The notes beneath the pieces are model-generated. The model was not told the DNA's origin. It made no database searches and saw only the letters and a list, made by a program, of their open reading frames with translations. The position numbers were made by a program, and so were the translations under genes. From G020348385 sp964410125 (GTDB lineage: Bacteria > Acidobacteriota > Aminicenantia > Aminicenantales > Aminicenantaceae), in NCBI GenBank assembly GCA_964410125.1, contig CAYPGQ010000129.1, forward strand, positions 1 through 12,071: 12,071 bases of DNA. Direction: 5' to 3'. Of the stretch, positions 4,996 to 12,071 are shown in pieces (positions within the stretch are counted from its first letter, which is position 1; each line of letters begins with the position of its first letter).

Positions 4996-7150
4996 GGTAG
5001 TACATTGAAGAATGTTCCCTGATGGTTTTAATGGCGGATTCGGCGGCTCGTTTGATAACGTTCCTGTAGGACTTCATTTGTGCCGCCTCTTCCAGGAATG
5101 GAATCTGCAATTGGTCACCGCATTTTCCGATGGACCGCAGCGCATCCGCCTGCGCCAGGTAGCTTTCGTCCTTTTCGAATCTTTCTTTGAGGAAGGGCAC
5201 CAACTCAACTTTTCCGAATTCTCCAAGAACACTCAAGGCAGTAGCCCTTACCCTGGATTTTTCATCGCTGCATTTTTCTTTGAAAAACGCGATATCTTCT
5301 TCTCGTTTCAGTTGTCCCAAAGTCTCGACTGCACTCAGCCTCACGGCCCAAAAGTCATCGCTTTGGGCACTTGCGATCAATGCCGCCACAACATCTGTAT
5401 TATCCTTGTGTTTTATCAACTCTGATGCTGCCCAACTCCTACCGACCGCATCATCATTTTTAAGCTGGTAAAGAAGTTCATCCACGCTTTTATAGAACGT
5501 CCATTCCTTCAGCAAATAATTCCCCTCATCGAACCGCACCATCAAAGGTTTTTCATCGACAGTGAACTCAAAAACCTCTTCCTGTTTTTCTATCCAGACC
5601 TTTTCCGAAACCATACCCTCATTCGTGTGGATTCCGATTATCACAGGAATTTTATAAATGGGCACACCTTTGGATATATCCTGAACCTGTCGCACGGTCA
5701 GCTTAACCTTGCCTGCTTTCTCATCAAAAACATAGCTTAAATCGAACACCGGATGGCCGGGTGAAAAAATGTACTGTTCGAAAAACCAGTCCATATTTTG
5801 CCCCGTGGCCTCCTTCACAGCCTTCATGAAATCATGGGTATCTACTGCTTCGAATTCATGTTTGTGTAAAAAATGTTTCAGCGTGCGGAAAAAGGGCTCG
5901 TCTCCCAAGATAAACCGCAGCATGTGCAAAACCACAGCCGCCTTGGGATAGGTATGGCTGTCGAAATTCTGTTGGGGCCGCTCATACCGGTCGAATACGA
6001 TCGGCCGCATATAACGCGTATGGGCCTCTCTGAGATAAGAGTTCTTTTTACGCAGCAATTCGTAAGCCCCATCGTCTTTCCCTTTGTCATATCGCGTGTA
6101 CAAATAATCGGAATATGTGCCAAAGCCTTCATTCAACCATGTGTGTTCCCAACTCCGCAGTGTGATCAGGTCGCCCCACCACTGATGGGCTACTTCGTGG
6201 GCGATGGTTTTTTCCCAGGAATAGTCTTGCTCGGCCTTCCTGTCATGGATGACCCCTTGTCCCAAAAGTGTGGCGGATGTGTTCTCGGCTCCTCCTCCAA
6301 AACGGGGGGATATCACCTGATCGTATTTGGCCCAGGGGTATTTGTAGCCATAGATGTTGTTGAAAAACTTGATCATGTACGGTGTTTTTTTGAAGATCCA
6401 TTTCGCATCCTCCACTCCATCCTCGTACACCCAGTAATTTACAGGAAGGGATCCGAACGAATCTTCGATGACTGCATAAGGCCCAATGGCCAACAGAAAG
6501 AGATAGGTAGAGTGGGGAAGGTTCTGTGACCAGTGATAGGTTTTGGTCCCGTTAGGTTCGTTTTCGATCACCCGGACCAGCCGACCGTTTCCGAGGACTT
6601 TAAGCGTGTCTTTGACAGATATAATGAATTCATGCGTGACCTTGTCATTGGGATAATCATAGCAAGGCATCCAGTGGTGGGCATATTCGGGCCAGGACAC
6701 TGTGGTGACCATCTGGGGATGCTCCTCTGTTTCTTCATCGAAATACAGGCCCTGCTTTGGGTTTTTGGCGTGGTACTCCACAGTGAAAAGAACTTTTTCT
6801 CCAAGGTTGTAGGCTTCCGGAAAATGTACGATCAGATGCCTTCCGGTCTGCTCGAAGTCCAGTTGGGTGCCTACGGGATTTTTGACAGTATCCACGACCA
6901 GTTCCTCTGCATCCAACACACACGTGTAAAATTCATTCTTGAGGGGTGTCAAAGTGATTGTGTTTGTACCCCAGAAGATTTTTTCATCCAGGTCAAATGT
7001 CAATTCCAAACGATAGTGCTTGGCGTCGTAATCCCGGCTTCTTTCAAACTGACGCGGCCTCTTGTAAATATCCGTTTGTTGGGCAGACAGCACGAAAGAT
7101 AGGAAAACGATTAATATTGTTGCCAGCGATGCAGTGATGATTTTTTTCAT
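4976..7150 (-). CDS. Secreted M1-family zinc metallopeptidase with HEAT-repeat tail
   Basis: 724 residues. A Sec signal peptide spans 1-23 (KK, hydrophobic core, LSA then QQ), so the enzyme acts in the periplasm or outside. An N-terminal beta domain (about 35-235) leads into the gluzincin domain. HEVAH (318-322) with E341 (WLNEG) forms the zinc site, E319 is the catalytic base and Y401 in YPKAAVVLHML fits the catalytic tyrosine. The substrate-binding GxMEN motif reads GGAEN (286-290), so the aminopeptidase glutamate (E289) is kept but the methionine is alanine. After a beta domain (about 465-550) the tail (about 560-712) is built of HEAT-like helix pairs with A-x-x-x-L-G-x-L pattern. GAGGAG seven bases before the ATG supports the start. 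It removes N-terminal residues from peptides, probably for nutrition. The HEAT tail may bind partners or long substrates. Confidence 0.93.
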   Translation of the reverse strand: MKKIITASLATILIVFLSFVLSAQQTDIYKRPRQFERSRDYDAKHYRLELTFDLDEKIFWGTNTITLTPLKNEFYTCVLDAEELVVDTVKNPVGTQLDFEQTGRHLIVHFPEAYNLGEKVLFTVEYHAKNPKQGLYFDEETEEHPQMVTTVSWPEYAHHWMPCYDYPNDKVTHEFIISVKDTLKVLGNGRLVRVIENEPNGTKTYHWSQNLPHSTYLFLLAIGPYAVIEDSFGSLPVNYWVYEDGVEDAKWIFKKTPYMIKFFNNIYGYKYPWAKYDQVISPRFGGGAENTSATLLGQGVIHDRKAEQDYSWEKTIAHEVAHQWWGDLITLRSWEHTWLNEGFGTYSDYLYTRYDKGKDDGAYELLRKKNSYLREAHTRYMRPIVFDRYERPQQNFDSHTYPKAAVVLHMLRFILGDEPFFRTLKHFLHKHEFEAVDTHDFMKAVKEATGQNMDWFFEQYIFSPGHPVFDLSYVFDEKAGKVKLTVRQVQDISKGVPIYKIPVIIGIHTNEGMVSEKVWIEKQEEVFEFTVDEKPLMVRFDEGNYLLKEWTFYKSVDELLYQLKNDDAVGRSWAASELIKHKDNTDVVAALIASAQSDDFWAVRLSAVETLGQLKREEDIAFFKEKCSDEKSRVRATALSVLGEFGKVELVPFLKERFEKDESYLAQADALRSIGKCGDQLQIPFLEEAAQMKSYRNVIKRAAESAIKTIREHSSMYYPIPVVF

Positions 7151-7175
7151 GGACGATCTCCTCTAATTCTCCCGC

Positions 7176-7205
7176 ATTATACTAAAAATTCTTGATTTTT
7201 GAAAA
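7176..7205 (-). promoter_or_regulatory. Promoter of the M1 peptidase gene
   Basis: On the minus strand TTTTCA (7205-7200), four of six to -35, precedes a perfect TATAAT (7181-7176) by 18 bases. The start would be near 7169, about 19 bases before the ATG. It interleaves with the divergent TetR promoter, whose -35 begins at 7208, so the two promoters lie back to back. Confidence 0.55.
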
Positions 7206-7207
7206 CC

Positions 7208-7236
7208 TTGACAGCATCAAAGAAGGGTGATATTTT
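7208..7236 (+). promoter_or_regulatory. Promoter of the tetR-hydrolase operon
   Basis: A perfect TTGACA (7208-7213), an ideal 17-base spacer and TATTTT (7231-7236, four of six). Initiation is predicted near 7243, exactly where the first palindrome starts, so a bound regulator would cover the initiating polymerase. Confidence 0.6.
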
Positions 7237-7242
7237 AGAATG

Positions 7243-7272
7243 GCGACTCAGTAGTCGCGACCATATAGTCGC
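7243..7272. promoter_or_regulatory. Two interlocked palindromes: candidate TetR operator
   Basis: GCGACT-CAGT-AGTCGC (7243-7258) is a 6-bp-arm palindrome. GCGAC-CATATA-GTCGC (7257-7272) is a second with 5-bp arms and a self-complementary ATAT centre. They share the GC at 7257-7258 and their centres are 14 bases apart. The sites cover positions about +1 to +30 of the tetR transcript, ending 12 bases before the start codon. Two overlapping sites suit cooperative binding by two regulator dimers, as described for some TetR proteins. Confidence 0.65.
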
Positions 7273-7284
7273 ATAGGTGAAAAA

Positions 7285-7956
7285 ATGCCCTTAAAAACAT
7301 TCATGAATCTTGACAAGAAAAGGCAAAAGGAAATTATCGACACATGCCTGAAGGAATTCGCTCTCCGCAACTACAACGAGGTTTCACTATCCAAAATCAT
7401 CGCCAAATTGGGTCTGGCCAAAGGGAGTTTCTACCGTTACTTCGAATCAAAAAAAGACCTGTACGCGTATCTTATCGAGTATGCCAAAAAGCTTAATATC
7501 GGCCTTTATGAAAAGACCTTGAAGGACCCGGGGGATGACATTCTCGGTGCCTGGTCCCGTTTTTACTTCCAAGCTGCCAAGCTCGACAACGAATATCCCG
7601 CTTTTGGAGGATTTGGCTACAGGGTCGCCCAAGAGAGAGACAATGTCGTGCTTGGCAATGTGGCCCTTAAGAGCAAGATGCTAGGGATCGAAGTCCTCAG
7701 GAGGCTTTTTGAAGAACAGCAGAAAAAGGGCAACATCAGGAAGGATTTGGATGTCGATCAAATGATCTACACCCTTTTACAGATTCAGGAGGGAGTGGTG
7801 GATTACCTGGCTCTCAAGTACAAAGTAAACTTCAAAAAAAACATCCAGAAAGGGAAGCCCCTTTTTGATATCCACGAAGATACCCTAAAAAAAGAACTGG
7901 AGGGTTTTGCGCGAATTCTCCGTGGCGGCATGGGGCAAAAAAGGAGGCCAAAATGA
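7285..7956 (+). CDS. TetR/AcrR-family transcriptional regulator
   Basis: 223 residues. The N-terminal TetR helix-turn-helix is clear: RQKEIIDTCLKEFA (13-26), then SLSKIIAKLGLAKGSFYRYF (34-53) with the conserved Y50-x-Y52-F53 and SKKDL after it. The rest (about 75-215) is the helical ligand-binding and dimerisation domain, too variable to predict a ligand. AGGTG five bases before the ATG is a fair ribosome site. Two interlocked palindromes in the leader are the likely operator, implying autorepression. The stop codon overlaps the start of the next gene (ATGA), so the regulator and the alpha/beta hydrolase are co-translated, and the hydrolase or its substrate is the natural candidate for the controlled function. 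The promoter-proximal site could also affect the divergent M1 peptidase gene, though the palindromes lie more than 35 bases behind its -35. Confidence 0.92.
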   Translation: MPLKTFMNLDKKRQKEIIDTCLKEFALRNYNEVSLSKIIAKLGLAKGSFYRYFESKKDLYAYLIEYAKKLNIGLYEKTLKDPGDDILGAWSRFYFQAAKLDNEYPAFGGFGYRVAQERDNVVLGNVALKSKMLGIEVLRRLFEEQQKKGNIRKDLDVDQMIYTLLQIQEGVVDYLALKYKVNFKKNIQKGKPLFDIHEDTLKKELEGFARILRGGMGQKRRPK

Positions 7957-8843
7957 AGCTGGATGCAAAGACCATAGAAAAATATTTCGGAGGGATTTCT
8001 GAAACGGAACTCCGGAGATTCCAAGATTTTTTAGACACCCACCCTCTTAAGTACGCCGATTTTGAAGGAAAGTCCATTTCCTATTATTGCTGCGGGAAGG
8101 GAGAGAAAACCATACTCATGTTCAGCGGAGGGCACGGCGGCCCCTGGGCCGGGTATAGTTCTGTGCTCGGATTTGAAGATGAGTTTCAGGTCGTTGTGGT
8201 CGATTTTTCTTCACTTGACAACCTGGATGACTTCTGCCGGTGTGTCAATCATGTCCTCGACTTGGAAAGGATCGATAGGATCTGTGTGACAGGGCAGTCG
8301 CTCACTGGGATGTTCGCTCAATCGTATTTTCGAAGGAATGTGGACCGCGTTGAAGCCATGGTGCTCACCAACACACTGGCGCCAAAAAAAGAGAGGAACA
8401 AAAAAGCGGCTTTGACCATTTTTCGAGTTTTTCCCGGTTTCCTGCTCATGTCTTTAATCAAAAAGAAGCTTGCCCGGGTGGGAAAAATCGATGCTGAGAT
8501 CTCTCCGGAAGTTCAAGAAAAACTGGCATTCAGGATGGCTCTTCTGCGCCATGATATGGATCGAACAGCCTCAAAAAAAACACTGCTTGCTGTGGTCCGC
8601 ATGATTTTTGAATTTAATGAAAAGGATTTCGCGGCTGTGGAGAATGGCGGCCACTGGCGGGGAAAGGTGTTGATCGTGACCAGTGAGGACGAGCCTTACC
8701 GGGAAGATGTGAAATTGCTGATGACCCTTTATCCCCATACGGAGCTTTATTCCTTTCCAGCGGGCTGGAAGCATATGGCTCCCCTTATCCACATGGAAAA
8801 ATTCCAGAGCCTTATCAGAGATTTTCTCCTGCAAAACAGGTAA
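7953..8843 (+). CDS. Alpha/beta-fold hydrolase coupled to tetR
   Basis: 296 residues, cytoplasmic, no signal peptide. The oxyanion-hole region is MFSGGHGG (56-63). The nucleophile elbow is TGQSLTG (113-119) with S116 as the probable nucleophile; the usual last small residue of G-x-S-x-G is T118 here. A cap-like insertion spans about 145-230. TSEDEP (243-248) should carry the acid (D246 or E247) and GWKH (271-274) the catalytic H274. All three triad positions seem filled, so an active esterase, lipase or related hydrolase is likely. The ATG overlaps the tetR stop by four bases (ATGA), with AGGAGG about 11 bases upstream inside tetR, so expression depends on tetR translation. Substrate unknown; detoxification of an ester that is also the TetR ligand is a reasonable inference. 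Confidence 0.85.
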   Translation: MKLDAKTIEKYFGGISETELRRFQDFLDTHPLKYADFEGKSISYYCCGKGEKTILMFSGGHGGPWAGYSSVLGFEDEFQVVVVDFSSLDNLDDFCRCVNHVLDLERIDRICVTGQSLTGMFAQSYFRRNVDRVEAMVLTNTLAPKKERNKKAALTIFRVFPGFLLMSLIKKKLARVGKIDAEISPEVQEKLAFRMALLRHDMDRTASKKTLLAVVRMIFEFNEKDFAAVENGGHWRGKVLIVTSEDEPYREDVKLLMTLYPHTELYSFPAGWKHMAPLIHMEKFQSLIRDFLLQNR

Positions 8844-8924
8844 CTCTCTTCCATAAACTTACACGAATAGATATTATATACAGTGTAGTATAACCATTAA
8901 ATTCGTTTATAAAGGAATATGATT

Positions 8925-10889
8925 ATGGATAAGTCAGGAAAAAGAAATCTTTTGGTTTCCCTAGCTTTTTTGACAGGTTTTTTGCTCGTTTTTGCCCAGT
9001 CCTATCCGCAGTCTGAGGATCTTATAATCTTCCAGACCGATAAAAGGATCCAGATAGATGGTGAACTGGACGATTGGGAGGGGATAGCGGAATTCCCGAT
9101 AGACTTCACCTCAACCGGAGACAGGATCAAACCCTCCAAAGACATGACCGTCACGGCCAAATTCGCATACGATGCTAAAAATTTTTACGCTGCCATAAAT
9201 GCCGTAGACGATACTCTTGAATTTCCAAACAGAAGCTGGAGATACGGCGACGGTTTTCTCTTGACTTTTCTAGATCCTTCACAAGGCAATGAAAGCGACA
9301 GTTTTTATTCTTTCGGGATATCGCTTGTCGAAAAAAATCCTGTAAAACAAATTATCAATAAGGATGGGATCTATTTTCCCGGGATTGATGTCCGGGATGT
9401 GGAACTGGCGATCGTTCCCAACGAGAAAAAGGGCATCATTACCTATGAACTGTCCATCCCGTTTCAAATCCTGGTTCCGTTCAGGCCTTTTATGCAGGAT
9501 AAGTGGGGGATCAATCTCATCTATGCAGACCGCGATCAGGGCGAGAGAAAACTGGCACAACTTTATCCTGATCCTGGTTATGACACCGAGATGTCCAACA
9601 AGAGGAAGGGAGCGATTTTTCAGTTCGTAAACCGCGTTCCTGAAAAATCCGAGGTTCAGATGTTGACCGATTCCTTTCATTATTATCATGACAGCGAAAA
9701 AACCCTCACACTTGCGATTCATTCTCCCGAAGACAAATCAGGGTGGCTTTTCCGGTCCTACCTGCTTGGTCCCGGAGTAAGAAATGTCCAGCAGAAGGAG
9801 GAATTTGCGTTCAAAAAAGGGATGAACATGCTGCGTTTTGACCTCAAGGAGCAGGAATTCGAAACCGGTGTGTACGATCTTAGTGTGGGAGTTATCGATG
9901 AGGAAGGATCCCTTCGATTCAAAGAGGATAACAGATTTTTTGTTGTAAACAGGATAGAACTCGAGGAATATCGGGCAAAGTTCGAGGAGGCAAAAAAAGG
10001 GAAGCTTTTTGCGGAGGATGAAAAATTCCGTAACAGTATGCCCAATTTGGAAGTCCGGTTTGATTGGATCCAAGAGTTTATGGAAAAAGCCCCCCCTCAC
10101 ATAGGGATCGCATCGATCGAAGAATGGATGGACGAAGTCAAGATATTGACCGAGAGTGTCGATGAGGGAGAACCTGCTTTTTTCCCGTTAGGTTCGGTCG
10201 GAAGGTATGCCCACAGGTCGGAAATCGACGGGACCCTCCAGTCCTATTCCATTTACGTCCCAAGAGATTATGATGAGGAAGTCCCGATAGCTCTGTTTGT
10301 CGCTCTCCATGGAAGCGGAGTGGATGAAGTAAGCTATGCCGTGAATATGGCGCGGCTTATCAATCAAGCACGCGTGCAGCTGCAAATTCCGAAAATGATC
10401 ATGATCGCTCCGCAAGCCAGGGGATTTTCCGATTGGTATCTTGGCAATTCCGGGAAGGATGTCGTCGAGTGCATCAACCACGTCAAATCTTTATACGATA
10501 TCGATGAGAAAAATATCATTATCCACGGTTTTTCCATGGGAGGGTATGGAGCCTGGCGATTGTCTCTTTTGTATCCGGACCTTTTCAAGGCTGCTGTGAT
10601 TTTGTCGGGGGCGATATCTCCGCCTCCTTTTCTAAAAGGGGAAAATATCATCGATTTGCTTGAGAAAACAAAAGGGAAAAAATTAAATTTTTTCATCGTG
10701 CATGGTGCAAAGGACAATGCTGTTCCTGTGGATGCCGCGAGAAAGACCATCCAAAAGCTAAAAAAAATGGGCATTCCTCACGAATACATAGAGGTCAAGA
10801 ATGCCTACCATACCGGGTACAACAAGTGGGGCGAGATATTCAAGTGGTTGAAAAATCTCGTGAATCGATACAAAAGAATAATTAGCTAA
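8925..10889 (+). CDS. Secreted CBM9-like domain fused to a C-terminal esterase
   Basis: 654 residues. A Sec signal peptide (1-24, KR, hydrophobic core, VFA then QS) exports it. Residues about 40-235 look like a CBM9/DOMON-type beta domain: IDGELDDWEGIAEFPID is the typical opening and KFAYDAKNFYAAINAVDD the second landmark. A central region (about 240-415) includes beta strands and a charged helical segment. Residues about 425-650 are an alpha/beta hydrolase of the PHB depolymerase/feruloyl esterase class: VALHGSG oxyanion loop (459-465), nucleophile S537 in GFSMGG (535-540), acid D597 in GAKDN and H629 in AYHTG. Binding plus esterase modules suggest removal of acyl groups from plant or microbial polysaccharide. 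The start at 8925 is preferred over 8919 because AGGA lies eight bases before it, whereas it nearly touches 8919. It lies 81 bases after the hydrolase gene, so co-transcription is possible. Confidence 0.88.
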   Translation: MDKSGKRNLLVSLAFLTGFLLVFAQSYPQSEDLIIFQTDKRIQIDGELDDWEGIAEFPIDFTSTGDRIKPSKDMTVTAKFAYDAKNFYAAINAVDDTLEFPNRSWRYGDGFLLTFLDPSQGNESDSFYSFGISLVEKNPVKQIINKDGIYFPGIDVRDVELAIVPNEKKGIITYELSIPFQILVPFRPFMQDKWGINLIYADRDQGERKLAQLYPDPGYDTEMSNKRKGAIFQFVNRVPEKSEVQMLTDSFHYYHDSEKTLTLAIHSPEDKSGWLFRSYLLGPGVRNVQQKEEFAFKKGMNMLRFDLKEQEFETGVYDLSVGVIDEEGSLRFKEDNRFFVVNRIELEEYRAKFEEAKKGKLFAEDEKFRNSMPNLEVRFDWIQEFMEKAPPHIGIASIEEWMDEVKILTESVDEGEPAFFPLGSVGRYAHRSEIDGTLQSYSIYVPRDYDEEVPIALFVALHGSGVDEVSYAVNMARLINQARVQLQIPKMIMIAPQARGFSDWYLGNSGKDVVECINHVKSLYDIDEKNIIIHGFSMGGYGAWRLSLLYPDLFKAAVILSGAISPPPFLKGENIIDLLEKTKGKKLNFFIVHGAKDNAVPVDAARKTIQKLKKMGIPHEYIEVKNAYHTGYNKWGEIFKWLKNLVNRYKRIIS

Positions 10890-10963
10890 TAAAGATTTAT
10901 TGCCGTTAGACATACCCTCATATTGCTCTGTCCAAAATTTGGGGAGAGGTTCAATGCAAATTG

Positions 10964-10988
10964 AGCGAATTTAAAATCGCTAATTTTT
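10964..10988 (+). terminator. Weak terminator-like palindrome after the CBM9-esterase gene
   Basis: AGCGAATTTAAAATCGCT (10964-10981) is palindromic at 16 of 18 positions, and after AA comes a run of five T residues. It lies about 75 bases after the esterase stop and overlaps the stop codon of the convergent SGNH gene. The AT-rich core makes it a weak intrinsic terminator. Confidence 0.35.
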
Positions 10989-12014
10989 ACTTGCGGAATT
11001 TAGGTTCTTAATTAATTTATTTTCATTAAAATAATCAACAATATTTTGAATAAATTTATCAGTACCTTCTTTACTAAAATGACATAAATCTCCATACCAA
11101 TGTAAATCTTTTCCCATCAAATCATGTTGATCAATAAACATAACATTATATTTTTCTTTTATACTATGAATTATATTATTATTGTGTCTTATAGCTGTAT
11201 CAACATATTTAGGGTTTCCCCACATTTCTACTGGGCAACGATCATATTTTTCTGAATTATTATATCCAACTTTATTTAATTTAAAATTATTAAAACTATA
11301 ATTTGATGGGATAGAATATGCAAAAGTCATAAGTATTGGTTTTGCTCCGCTTTCCTTAATTGAATTTATTAATGTAATTAAATTTTCTTTAAAGATTGGT
11401 TCAGAAATATAGGGGCTTGCCATATATTTCAGTTTTGTATTTTTGTATATAAATTTATTATATATTATCCGACAAATTATACTATTATCTAATAATAAAT
11501 TTCTTTTGTACCAAGGATTAATATGAGAATAGTCGCTTTTAAAGTCGTTTTTAATTATATGATTTGCATCAAGGTCATTTATCCCATGGTATATTAATAC
11601 ATAATCAAATTTGTATTTCGATAGATATTTAAATTTTATAATACTGCTTTTAGTTGAATGCACCCTTAAAGCACCACCCAAAAGTTCTATTTTTTTATCC
11701 GATTTTTTTTGCAAGCTTTTTTTTAATTTATCTGCCATTCTTCTATTAAAAAAAGCAGATCCCCCAAGAGTTAAAATTCTTATACTATTCTGAGGCTTTT
11801 CAGTATTTATTACATCGCCTGTATAACCCATTGAATTAATTTTTGTATCATCTATTACAGTATTAGGTGGTGCAATAAAACCAACTAAGAACATACTTCT
11901 AGAAGGTATTTTAAGGAATAAAGGTAAGATTATTATTTCAGCAAAAAAAGTGAATATTATTAAAAGAATAGATAAATATATTATATAGTTTATTAATTTT
12001 TTTTTAAAAAGCAT
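10980..12014 (-). CDS. Membrane-anchored SGNH-hydrolase-like protein in AT-rich DNA
   Basis: 344 residues. A basic start (KKK) and a hydrophobic segment (about 8-35) give a signal anchor, with the rest outside the membrane. The remainder follows the SGNH/GDSL plan: block I is LTLGGSAFF (81-89) with S86 in place of the GDS serine, a glycine at LLGGA (111-115) fits block II, YHGINDL (142-148) gives block III with N146, and GDLCHFSKEG (308-317) gives the block V D309-x-x-H312 pair. Catalytic Ser, Asp and His all appear present, so an esterase or acetyl-transfer role on surface glycan is plausible. Base use is unlike its neighbours: bases 11401-11460 have 14 G/C of 60, against 29 of 60 at 9841-9900 in the esterase gene. 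No Shine-Dalgarno is visible before the ATG. Together these suggest recent transfer, perhaps from a surface-polysaccharide locus. No related gene is in view. Confidence 0.75.
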   Translation of the reverse strand: MLFKKKLINYIIYLSILLIIFTFFAEIIILPLFLKIPSRSMFLVGFIAPPNTVIDDTKINSMGYTGDVINTEKPQNSIRILTLGGSAFFNRRMADKLKKSLQKKSDKKIELLGGALRVHSTKSSIIKFKYLSKYKFDYVLIYHGINDLDANHIIKNDFKSDYSHINPWYKRNLLLDNSIICRIIYNKFIYKNTKLKYMASPYISEPIFKENLITLINSIKESGAKPILMTFAYSIPSNYSFNNFKLNKVGYNNSEKYDRCPVEMWGNPKYVDTAIRHNNNIIHSIKEKYNVMFIDQHDLMGKDLHWYGDLCHFSKEGTDKFIQNIVDYFNENKLIKNLNSASKN

Positions 12015-12071
12015 AATTAATTAAGTATATAATAACTGTATGTCATCAAATGATTCGGACACACCCTTAAG

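Noticed and set aside
5873..7102. Two long plus-strand frames (218 and 189 residues) opposite the M1 peptidase
   Set aside because: Mirror frames of the peptidase coding strand, with no family motif; the zinc-site gene explains the DNA.
8867..8900. Possible promoter and TATAC/GTATA inverted repeat before the CBM9-esterase gene
   Set aside because: A TATAAC -10 is visible, but no acceptable -35 lies 16 to 18 bases upstream, and the arms are only 5 bp in AT-rich DNA.
12015..12071. Promoter for the SGNH gene
   Set aside because: A TTGATG and several TATA-like strings are present but none at acceptable spacing; the region is too AT-rich to judge.

Overview
The window reads as bacterial chromosome: closely packed genes, Shine-Dalgarno-led starts, sigma70-like promoters, secreted hydrolases with Sec signal peptides and no introns. 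The genes suggest a Gram-negative heterotroph, probably anaerobic and protein- or polysaccharide-degrading. The mix of multi-PAS LuxR regulator, homo-oligomeric zinc-site ATP sulfurylase, HEAT-tailed M1 peptidase and CBM9-like esterase would fit Acidobacteriota/Aminicenantota or Desulfobacterota, but that placement is a guess. No rRNA, tRNA, CRISPR array or transposase gene was found.

Layout. (1) 1-1509: a soluble two-PAS, LuxR-type transcription factor with a palindrome and a candidate promoter upstream. (2) 1510-1834: a 325-base gap between convergent genes, with several strong inverted repeats, a minus-strand promoter-like pair and two candidate terminators. (3) 1835-4074, minus strand: a ribbon-helix-helix (RHH) regulator, ATP sulfurylase (sat) and APS kinase (cysC). 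The promoter upstream of the RHH gene overlaps an 18-base near-palindrome that looks like an autoregulatory operator. A 20-bp-arm hairpin of the GGGGACAG type lies between the RHH gene and sat. (4) 4240-4995: a creatininase-family amidohydrolase whose 3' end overlaps tail-to-tail with (5) a secreted M1 metallopeptidase with a HEAT-repeat tail (4976-7150, minus). (6) 7151-8843: a divergent promoter region with two interlocked palindromes, then a TetR regulator translationally coupled to an alpha/beta hydrolase. (7) 8925-10889: a secreted protein joining a CBM9-like domain to a C-terminal esterase. (8) 10980-12014, minus: a membrane-anchored SGNH-hydrolase-like protein in very AT-rich DNA, probably horizontally acquired.

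How the genes fit together. Sat makes APS from sulfate and CysC phosphorylates it to PAPS, so the operon supplies activated sulfate for assimilation or for sulfotransferases; no reductase or sulfotransferase is in view. The TetR-hydrolase pair looks like a self-controlled detoxification or lipid/ester-processing unit. The M1 peptidase, CBM9-esterase and SGNH protein act in the envelope or outside the cell. The most interesting signals are regulatory: the RHH operator-promoter over sulfate activation, the interlocked TetR palindromes, and the structured convergent gap at 1620-1760.
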